Part shown: piece after piece, positions 57,280 to 64,000 of the stretch
Layout: each line of letters begins with the position of its first letter
Position numbering within the stretch: the first letter of the stretch is position 1
Source of the DNA: Haematobia irritans
Taxonomy: Eukaryota; Arthropoda; Insecta; Diptera; Muscidae
DNA length: 64,000 bases
Direction of reading: 5' to 3'
NCBI RefSeq assembly: GCF_050003625.1
Contig: NC_134400.1
Coordinates: forward strand, 64,170,241 to 64,234,240
Notes under the pieces: model-generated
What the model was told of the DNA's origin: nothing
Seen by the model: the letters and a program-made list of their open reading frames with translations, nothing else
Database searches by the model: none
Made by a program: the position numbers and the translations under genes

Positions 57280-57573
57280 ATTCTTTGCAATATTTGCAGT
57301 AGAATTGCCTGGGTCAACAATATTATCAAATATTTATAAATAAAATAAAAAATATTTTCCGCGATAAAGTTATACGTCTGCTTGTTCTCAGTGTTGCCAA
57401 CTCTTTTCCTAAAATGTTTATTTTGTAATAACAAGCAGCAACCACCAACTTAATTCAATATCGCTCCCTGTAAAATAGCGCTCCAAGTTACCTAAATAAA
57501 CACCGCTTTCTATGTGCGAAATAATGGTTTCTATAAAAGTTTTTCGCAAGAATGAACATAGTACCGGCCTTTT

Positions 57574-57970
57574 GTTGGTATATTTCCCACAATTAATCGG
57601 AGGATGAGAAACTGGCCATTAGTTTCATGTTCTCTACCAAACTAGTGAAAAGTATGGCTGGGGATTTGGTGGCAGATATCCCCAAATGTCTAGCAGTGAA
57701 ATAACTGGCAAGGTCAGCGCGGTACACGTTTATTCTATCGCATATGTATAGTTGTTAATATGTCCAGCTGGTAACCTAAGTAGCTAATGCTAAAAGTTTC
57801 GATTATTGTTTTGTTTTTTATTGTTGGTTTGTTCTTCAATCATATTTATTTCAGCTTAAAACCATTGCGGTGACTAAACGACAAGAGTAGCTTAACCAAC
57901 TGGGGAATAGTATGTTTGTCAAATTTATTTGGGAAAAGCCCTATAGACTGCAAGATGGTTTGATGGTAGG
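57574..57970. other. No gene recognised
   Basis: Unassigned sequence between two DNA elements. No repeat or open frame recognised. Confidence 0.4.
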
Positions 57971-57978
57971 CTGTCCAT

Positions 57979-59119
57979 CAGCGTTGCCACTACCCAATTT
58001 TATTTTGGACCAAAATTTTTCCAAAATCGGACCAAAATTCCCTCCAGCGGACCAAATTTCCAACTTCGAAGAAAAATGCTTTTAAAAGTATTTTATTGTT
58101 GCACATAGTGATTTTATTAAAAAAGTAAAGTAAACCTCATCGTTACCACAGACTCGTAAATGTCACTTCAACCATCATGAAAATGTACATCAAAAAGTAC
58201 ATGCAAGTAATTTGCCATCCCTACTGTTAAAAAAGCCATTTTTTTTGTGAAACGCCAAGCGCAACCAGCTTGTTATATTTTAATTAAATAAAAACGGAAA
58301 TAAAGTTCTGAAAACATAGATTATACGCTTAAAATTGTGAAAGGTATATTGGTGAACAATTTGGTGATTTTCCAAATGGAACAAAGTGATTGTTTTTCAG
58401 ATATTTTACAGACACGCTGCCTCCATGGAATAAAAACACTGGTTGATAGACGGAGCAATCACAATTCTCTTTTAAATTTGAGTTTTGCGTACTTGATTCT
58501 AGGAAACAAATTCGAATATATCAATTTGTTTTTCTTCATGTGCTAACAAAGTCCATTGGAAACGTCTGAACGACTACTTAAATTTCCAAATTCAGACTCG
58601 ACTACAACTGAAAATTATTATATGTTTCAAGTAAAAAACAACTTTAAAAGTAAAGTTTTAAAAAATATCTCCTATTTTTAAACGCTTTTTAGTGTTATAG
58701 TCGAGATGCAAAAAGTCAACAATATGTTATTAAAGACGATTTCGTTAATTTTGAAAATTTTTTCAGAATTATTAAGGCCATTTTGACTTTAGTAAAACGA
58801 AATTTTCTTTCATGTTAGGATACCCAATTTAAGTCGAGTCACTTAACTATAAGGACAAACCGACTTCATTGAAAAGTTTATAGTCGTTTGGACCAGGGAA
58901 AATTTTTATTTTAGAGAAATACGTCTTCTATGCCAAGCAAAACTCGCATTCGTATTTTAAGCACATGAAATCTTTGGCCTCACGTCAATATTATTTTCAG
59001 TGTGAAATCGGTATTAGCCTATATTTTAAGCCTTTTATCTTTAGTCACTGCACATAAACTATTGTGATAGAAATTCTAGGAAAAATTATAAATTTGACCA
59101 AATTTAAACGGCAACGCTG
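57979..59119. mobile_element. Nonautonomous hAT-like element with perfect 8-bp target duplication
   Basis: Ends CAGCGTTGCC at 57979 and GGCAACGCTG at 59119, flanked by identical CTGTCCAT on both sides (57971-57978 and 59120-59127). An 8-bp duplication plus CAG...CTG-type ends is diagnostic of hAT. Subterminal regions are rich in GGACCAAA/TTTGGTCC-like words. The 1,141-bp interior has no transposase. It carries R325 copy 2 at 58133-58459. A similar end (GTTGCAACGCTGG next to TTTGGTCCAAAATAAAAATT) occurs near 27250-27300, suggesting family relics elsewhere. Confidence 0.93.
58133..58459 (+). repeat. Dispersed ~325-bp repeat R325, copy 2
   Basis: About 97% identical to 9408-9732 and in the same orientation. 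Here it lies wholly inside the hAT-like element, about 150 bp from its left end. It includes an open stretch (NNLVIFQMEQSDCFSDILQ) not matched to any family I know. Confidence 0.82.
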
Positions 59120-59127
59120 CTGTCCAT

Positions 59128-59580
59128 TACATCTCTTTTAAAGAGAACATGTTCTCTTTTTGTGTTCGTATCTTTTTGTTCACTCTCTTTTTTTGGTGCC
59201 GTATTTTTATGTCCAACAGTGCTCTATATGTACTCTATTTCAAAAAAAAACTCCTAGATTGATGGAATTTTATTTATTTAGTAGGAATTCGCAACAATTG
59301 TTTGCCACTAATTGTTTACTGGGGTAAATCTGTTGACAAATTAAAGGCCGGAACACAATTGCGACGTTTCGACGCACAATTGCGACTAAGTTCGTTTATG
59401 CGAAATATATACCTGCCTATTTTTTCGTGCGAAAAATCCAGGGTTGTATAAATATGTGTTTGAAAATGCTCAAAACAAAGATTTCGCATTTATTCCGCGC
59501 TAACGTTTTTTTATATGGAGTATAACAGTTTTTCGTGCGAAAACATTATCTTAGTACTAGGCTTACTGCGTAAAAATTAG
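59128..59580. mobile_element. Family D hairpin relic with AGGCCGG left end
   Basis: AGGCCGGAACACAATTGCG begins at 59345 after TAA. From about 59385 the sequence matches the family D hairpin of the MITE block (CCTGCCTATTTTTTCGTGCG, CAAAGATTTCGCATTTATTC, CAGTTTTTCGTGCGAAAAC), ending TTAGTACTAGGCT near 59565. 59128-59344 is unassigned and holds short inverted AGAGAACATGTTCTCT words. Confidence 0.65.
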
Positions 59581-60335
59581 AAATTTATGTAATTGAACGT
59601 ACGACGTAAATACGCCAATACGTTGTCGTCGTCAATTGGGGGCGAGATCAAAGGAACATGTGTATTTTATTTTTGACAGCGTATTTTTGAATTTATTCTG
59701 TTTATTTTTTAAGAAAATGTGATTCTTTTTGTTTTTTATTTATTTATTTCGTTGTTTCTATCATTAGAAACTATTATTATTATTTTCATTTTAACATCAA
59801 TAAAATTATTAATTATTTAATAAAGAATTTTTTATTGTAAACTCTTTTTTAGTTAAAATGTACCTTTTTTAAAGAGAAAGTTCTCTTTTCAAAATTATCC
59901 ATATGGAAACCCTATTTGATGGAATTACCACATTCCTCCCCAGCATCCTAATTGCAGCAAAACTATCAACCAATAATGAGAATAAATTCAGGTAATTACT
60001 AAACCCAAAGTGAATTACACAATCTTCGGAAAAAGGATTATGATAGACGTTTTTCCCTAAATAAGTTTCTATTATTACTTTTATATTTAGTATAATATCA
60101 ATAAATAAAAATCGTGATAAACTGGAGCGATACCAGTCCTGTGATAAATCCACTAGTGTCAATTCGCACCAATTTTCCGTCGTGTAGATCTCGTATTTCG
60201 ATCTAAATCTTGAGAACTACAAATTTCTTGATCGATAAGAGAATTGGAAATGTCCATCTCATTTTTAAAATCATTTATTAAAATACCCAAACAGATACAT
60301 TATTTTTGAAAGTATTTGATCACTACTATTAATGT
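59581..60335. other. Unassigned 3' flank of mL64
   Basis: No feature recognised. The minus-strand frame at 59869-60162 is not convincing. The 3' UTR and polyadenylation site of the minus-strand mL64 gene should lie in the right-hand part. Confidence 0.5.
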
Positions 60336-61037
60336 TTAAGATTTTGCTACTAATTTTGACAGCAACTTCTGTTCCTTAGCTTGCCTTTTTGCCTCCTTTT
60401 GAATTTTCTTATCTTCTTTTTCCTTCTGTTCCAAAACCTCTTTAAAACGTTCGTCACGTGGATCAACTTTGTATCCAAAATGTCTCCGAACCTCTTCCAC
60501 AAGTCTCTCCTTTCTCTGTTTTGCAGCCAAAGCATCCGCTTCTTTCTTTGCGATTTTACTTTGCAATTCCTTCTTCCATGCGCCAAGCCTCTCCATATTT
60601 TTGGTAATTAATTCTTCCCTTTTTCGCATTCCTTCGTTTTTTTGTTTAATATTCAACATTGCATTCTCAATCAATGTGTTAACAGATTTTGGTTCCATTA
60701 AGGATTCATAAACCTGCTGCTGTATATCCGATTTGTTGTGAAAACATATACGTGGATTTACTCCGCTTTCTACACCAAAACGAGCAAATGCCTTTCTCTG
60801 ATATTTTTCACTTAAATGAATCCACGAACTTGGTTCTTTATAAGGTATCCGATCAAATAATATATTTAGGTGCTGTTGGAGGAGTCCAGATTTGTTACGG
60901 CTAACTTCTATATTTGACCGCTCAGTTTCTGCAAAGTTTTCTAACGAAGTGCGCCGTGTATCTGATGAACACCAGAAGCGACATTGATTGCCAATAGGTT
61001 TTCTATGAAGTATTCTCCTAAATTTGATGCAGGACAT
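60336..61037 (-). CDS. GADD45GIP1: Mitochondrial ribosomal protein mL64 / GADD45GIP1 (CRIF1)
   Basis: 233 codons in one exon, close to the length of animal homologues. The basic N-terminus (MSCIKFRRILHRK) suits a mitochondrial targeting signal. Family marks are FGVESGV at residues 87-93, a long charged coiled-coil helix (about 125-185), GYKVDPRDERF at 188-198 and a Lys/Glu-rich C-terminal helix. The protein is a late-evolving large-subunit component of the mitochondrial ribosome near the exit tunnel, needed for membrane insertion of mitochondrially made proteins; the vertebrate protein was also described as a CR6-interacting factor. The start at 61037 is the first ATG and gives the targeting sequence. 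It shows no lesions and its codon use is unlike the surrounding repeats. It is the only complete host gene in the window. Confidence 0.88.
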   Translation of the reverse strand: MSCIKFRRILHRKPIGNQCRFWCSSDTRRTSLENFAETERSNIEVSRNKSGLLQQHLNILFDRIPYKEPSSWIHLSEKYQRKAFARFGVESGVNPRICFHNKSDIQQQVYESLMEPKSVNTLIENAMLNIKQKNEGMRKREELITKNMERLGAWKKELQSKIAKKEADALAAKQRKERLVEEVRRHFGYKVDPRDERFKEVLEQKEKEDKKIQKEAKRQAKEQKLLSKLVAKS

Positions 61038-61253
61038 TTTTGAAATCCACGAAATAGTTGTAGAACTTCACAAATTATTAGGTTATTACAATTATTCAAC
61101 CTGCGTGAAGGTAGCGACGTCGCTAACTTTCGATAACATAATTATCGAAAAAATAATAGGGTGTCATAGAGACGTAAGAAATTGAATTAATGTAGGACGG
61201 ACAGACAGGTTATGTAATGAAATTTATGTTTTTTCGTGCTCAAAAACAATGAT
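61038..61253 (-). promoter_or_regulatory. 5' flank of mL64
   Basis: Short upstream region of the minus-strand gene. Contains the palindromic pair TCGATAACATAATTATCGA at 61126-61145. No core promoter element can be named with confidence. Confidence 0.3.
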
Positions 61254-61539
61254 TATACACTAGGGCTGTCACCCGGGATGTATTAGTTTGAATCCCGAGA
61301 CTTTTCGGGATCCCGAAAAATAATTCCAATTTGTTAAAATTGTGACTTTTTAAGACATTTTATTAGGGTTGTCCCCCGCACTCAGAGAAATGGTTGGTTG
61401 CAATTCGATCATTACAATAAGGAGATAACGACAGTAACTTATATTTTGTTACAACAACAATATTTTGCTTATTTCCCCCACTATATATACAACACAACGG
61501 TAAACAAGTTCACAAAAGCAAATAGGAATTCCCATTCGA
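61254..61539. repeat. GGGCTGTC...CGGGATCCCGAAA dispersed repeat and flank
   Basis: The words GGGCTGTCACCCGGGAT and TTTTCGGGATCCCGAAAAAT (61258-61322), and again GGGTTGTCCCCC near 61367, form a short palindrome-containing repeat resembling ones scattered in fly genomes. Otherwise unassigned. Confidence 0.4.
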
Positions 61540-61765
61540 TTGGTTAGGTTACGTTAGATTAGGTGACAGCAAGATGTATCGGGCTCACTTAGACTATTCA
61601 GTCCATTGTGTTGTAGGCTGTATTGGTTAGTCATCAGTTAGAAATTATCAAAGCTTATCGGTGGGCTCATAGACGGCGATGTGTGGTACGACGAAATTTA
61701 ATTTCCGGCGTAGCGTCAGCCCTCGTGGCGTCCTTGCTCATTTAGAGCCTCTCGTCCAACCATAC
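61540..61765 (+). repeat. Calyptrate SINE-like repeat, 5' part
   Basis: GGTTAGGTTACGTTAGATTAGG then GACAGCAAGATGTATCGGGC and CACTTAGACTATTCAGTCCA. This is the start of the same abundant repeat family whose later part is at 24735-24960. The following ~130 bp (GGCGTAGCGTCAGCCC) are not part of that family as I know it. Confidence 0.6.
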
Positions 61766-61833
61766 AACAAAAAAAAGGAAACGATTGCGTACCACTTTCA
61801 CTCTGCTCGCTTTATCGAATTGATGTGACAAAT

Positions 61834-62323
61834 CCCAATAAACACAGGATGAGCGTTTTTCAAATGCAACAACTTTTCAGTTTGAGGGTAAATATAATTT
61901 TCAACATAAATTCAACTTGACCTGAAATAGCTCATCTTCAATACATCTTCAAATTGTTTCCGAATTACTTCCAATTTGCCAAAATGTTGACGAAATCTTT
62001 GAAAAGGTGTTGAAGGTAATATGAGAAAACTTTGACAAAACACTACCCTAAAATGCAACGAAAAAACCATGTGGTTTTCAATACTTATTTGTGCAACGAA
62101 GTTCGTGGTCAATTGCAAGAAATAAAAAAATGGAAAATTTTAGACAAATAACCAAATAGTTTATAAAAATAGGTAAGTGAAAATAAAAAATGAAATAAAA
62201 CTTTCAGGAAGTCACTAAATGTATATCTCTTTGCAGAAAACTAAAATTATGGATTCTATGTTCTTGAAAACATTAAAAAGCTGACCGATGAAAAAATGGT
62301 GGACAATTAACTGGAACTGCTTC
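61834..62323 (+). mobile_element. CCCAATAAACAC-ended element, 3'-truncated
   Basis: Begins CCCAATAAACACAGGATGAG at 61834 and matches the outer copy (13235-13487 joined to 15158-15395) continuously across the point where the inner copy is inserted there. It is truncated after AACTGGAACTGCTTC, so its right end and target duplication are missing. Includes one GTAAGTG...TTTGCAG module. Confidence 0.85.
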
Positions 62324-62507
62324 GAGCAAACGTGTGTACCCCCATGATAATTATAATGTCAAACTAAAATGGCAGATGACTTAACTTGACATTTTGTGTA
62401 TGTGTAGTGTTGTTTTCAGCCAACAATTGTTTATAACAAAGAACAAAAAGGCATTTGAAGTTAAATATATGCCTAAGGCAGACATCAATACAAAATAACA
62501 ACAAAAA

Positions 62508-63056
62508 ATGGGGCGAAATTTTTCCGCTACATAAGCGAACGGTATCCTTGTCTCAGTGAATTGGCCTGGGAACAATGCGTAAGTGTGGAGTGACATGTAA
62601 CAAGTTGGAGGAAATAATTATGAGCTTCTTGTGTATTCTATTTAGGTTCCCGATTTTGATAATCTTTATTTGGATATGAATGGCATTATTCACAATTGCT
62701 CCCATTCCGATGATACAAACATCCATCTCAACATAACAGGAGGATATGTTGAAGGACATATTCAACTATATTGACAAGTTGTATTTTCTAATTAAACCAC
62801 AGAAATTATTCTTTATGGCCATTGACGGCGTGACCCCTCGTGCAAAAATGAATCAACAGCGTAGTAGACGTTTTCGTTCAGCCAAGGAAGCTGAACTTTG
62901 GAACGATTAGCGCAGAGCCTAGGTGAAGTGAGAGAACACGAACGATTCGGTAGCAATTGTATTACACCAGGAGCAGAATTTATGGATCGTTTGCATGAGG
63001 CATTGCGCTATTTCATAAAAAATTATTGCTGATCCTATGTGGCAGAAGTGCAGAGT
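62508..63056 (+). pseudogene. pcm: XRN1/pacman 5'-3' exoribonuclease, N-terminal fragment, broken
   Basis: Clear match to the N-terminal nuclease domain of XRN1. Near the ATG at 62508 a deletion of about 4 bases removes the usual second to fourth codons and shifts frame into KFFRYISERYPCLSEL. A 67-bp intron (62579-62645, GTAAGT...TTTAG) is retained; then VPDFDNLYLDMNGIIHNCSH, a frameshift near 62740, [19 protein letters not shown] and [14 protein letters not shown], a frameshift near 62895, ERFGSNCITPGAEFMDRL, a frameshift near 63020, IIADPMWQKCRV, and homology ends at about 63056. The active enzyme degrades decapped mRNA in the cytoplasm. With four frame breaks, a retained intron and loss of the C-terminal ~1,200 residues, this is a DNA-level copy, not a retrocopy. 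Confidence 0.9.
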
Positions 63057-63430
63057 TACCCATCAAAAAATTTGGAAGTTCTTCCAAAGGCACAACTTTA
63101 AAAGATCTTCCAGAAGATGTACTCCCACTGATGTTCTTCATTTTAACTACACAGGAAGTTCTTTTCATTCAATTTTTTATAACATGTTCTTTTCATATTT
63201 TTAATTGGTAATGTTAAATTTTTTGTTTCAAATTGGTTAAAAACTGTTTAAGAATTCATAAAATGGTACAAATTATTTAAATTTTGTCAAAAAAATGCTA
63301 AATTCAATCTGAAAAAGTTATGAATTTTTGAAAATATATGAGGTCAAACGTTTCAGACAAGCGTTAGAATCCATTAAAAATTATAAAAAATAATAAAAAT
63401 TATTTATTATTTATCTTTCCGATATTATGA
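63057..63430. other. No gene recognised
   Basis: AT-rich sequence separating the XRN1 and helicase fragments. An XRN1 frame remains open past 63056, but its translation no longer resembles the family. Confidence 0.5.
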
Positions 63431-63790
63431 GGTATTGCTCAATTCAATTCTATTTGCTTTCCGTGCAGATGTGTCCAATAAATAGTTATAGGACATAAAT
63501 ACATTGTCTGCATCTTCAATCAATTCTTTGGCTCCATAATATGGACACATTTTGAGTTTTTACCTACTTTAACCAAGTCTTCAATGTCTATTAAATCCAG
63601 ATCATCTTTGCGCGATTCCACACGATGATGAAAGGCACAAGTTCTTTTTTGGACTCGCAATCGACAAATCGATCTGTGTTTTATTTGAATTGCCCTGTTC
63701 TCGCAATACCTCGGGATATATACACAATTGATCTCTGGATCCCAAAACCACCGCTCTCGTAAATGAGTAAGATGTCCGCTTTAATTCTTA
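63431..63790 (-). pseudogene. Rtel1: RTEL1-like iron-sulphur DNA helicase fragment, broken
   Basis: Minus-strand reading gives [27 protein letters not shown], then after a 1-base loss near 63664 the cluster region [17 protein letters not shown] and [10 protein letters not shown], then after a 1-base loss in an A run near 63556 [25 protein letters not shown] and RIELSNT, where similarity stops at 63431. These are the motif Ia and 4Fe-4S cluster region of the XPD/FANCJ/RTEL1 helicase group. [11 protein letters not shown] together with DIEDLV and ANxIEL fit RTEL1 best. The Walker A part and everything after the cluster are missing. Homopolymer slips could be assembly errors, but both ends are truncated, so I treat it as a gene fragment. 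Confidence 0.7.
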
Positions 63791-64000
63791 CATAGCTTGC
63801 GTTAGTTGTGAATGGGTACCTCAAGTACCCATTATATATATATATATATATTATTTTAGGAAGACCCCAGCTACCACCCTTGGGCTTTGCACGAGCAATT
63901 ATTTACAGGTGCTCCGCCTAAATAGGATTGTTTTTAAAATAATTGGTGGCGGTGCTGTTTGTTGTATTTGCATCTTCATTTCTTTTCGGGATTGCAGCCA
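63791..64000. other. Right edge: short (TA)n and unassigned sequence
   Basis: Includes a ~20-bp TA run at 63833-63852. No gene or repeat family recognised. Confidence 0.5.

Larger units (their letters stand above)
52938..57300 (-). mobile_element. Jockey-type LINE, near full length
   Basis: A minus-strand non-LTR element with an A tail (T run at 52938-52950), ORF2 (55947-53041) and an upstream gag-like ORF1 (57279-55937). ORF1 with three CCHC knuckles and ORF2 with endonuclease plus RT and no RNase H define the Jockey clade. Total length about 4.35 kb, close to full size. It is inserted inside the AGGCCGG-ended element. Confidence 0.88.
52234..57570. mobile_element. AGGCCGGTAC-ended inverted-repeat element interrupted by a LINE
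   Basis: Left end AGGCCGGTACTCTGTTCGG at 52234 and right end (inverted) AGGCCGGTACTATGTTCATT at 57570 are flanked by TTT on both sides (52231-52233 and 57571-57573). Without the LINE the element is about 0.9-1 kb. The arms (CGGTTTTCGCGTTGAAAC; GAAAAACTTTTATAG) are noncoding. The end motif GTACTATGTTC is the one shared with the hairpin families of the 16.5-23.1 kb block. Confidence 0.7.

Overview
The window is nuclear DNA from a higher fly, most likely a calyptrate (house-fly/horn-fly type). The evidence is AT-rich sequence, introns of 50-100 bp, a mariner whose transposase reads like the irritans subfamily (Himar1, first described from horn fly), and dispersed repeats typical of calyptrate genomes (TTTTCTATAGAAATAAAA arrays, a TATACCCACCACC...GGTGGTGGGTAT element, GACTCC arrays). 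It is an assembly scaffold with one 100-N gap (31131-31230). The species cannot be named from the sequence alone.

Almost everything is transposable-element DNA. Left to right: a Ty3/Gypsy element entering from the left edge (1-~6600, plus strand, gag and protease frameshifted, RT-RNase H-integrase open); calyptrate filler repeats (~7.1-8.1 kb); small inverted-repeat elements (9.4-11.7 kb); a decayed Himar1-type mariner (11724-12809); a DNA element family ending CCCAATAAACAC with 2-bp target duplications, one copy nested inside another (13235-16343); a 6.6-kb pile-up of hairpin MITEs (16.5-23.1 kb); a 242-bp MITE with a TTA target duplication (23206-23447); the 5' coding exon of SH3PX1 (sorting nexin 9 family, 23612-24340); calyptrate repeats (24.7-28.2 kb); an I-type LINE (28.6-30.5 kb, minus); a (TA)n run and the gap; a CsRn1-type Ty3/Gypsy element with open gag and pol (31231-35050, plus), followed directly by its 3' LTR start and a perfect 2,840-bp (TTAAA)568 array; a CR1/L2-group LINE (38.4-42.1 kb, minus); a second Gypsy element of the same lineage as the first (42.1-51.8 kb, minus) with a clear primer-binding site and 1,667-bp LTR; a Jockey-type LINE inside a larger AGGCCGG-ended inverted-repeat element (52234-57570); a hAT-like element with a perfect 8-bp target duplication (57979-59119); the intact mitoribosomal gene mL64/GADD45GIP1 (CRIF1) on the minus strand (60336-61037); and two broken host-gene fragments, XRN1/pacman (62508-63056, plus) and an RTEL1-like iron-sulphur helicase (63431-63790, minus).

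Only two host genes look functional: the SH3PX1 5' exon (endocytic SH3/PX/BAR adaptor), whose further exons I did not find in the window, and mL64. The points most worth checking are: (i) a run of well-formed GT-AG intron signals antisense to the second Gypsy element, through its LTR and leader; (ii) several hairpin families sharing one terminal motif (GTACTAWGTTCG-like) and apparently using each other's ends as targets; (iii) the self-nested CCCAATAAACAC family; (iv) a ~325-bp sequence of unknown function at two sites in two different DNA elements; (v) the adjacent XRN1 and RTEL1 fragments; (vi) the perfect pentanucleotide array next to or inside an LTR.
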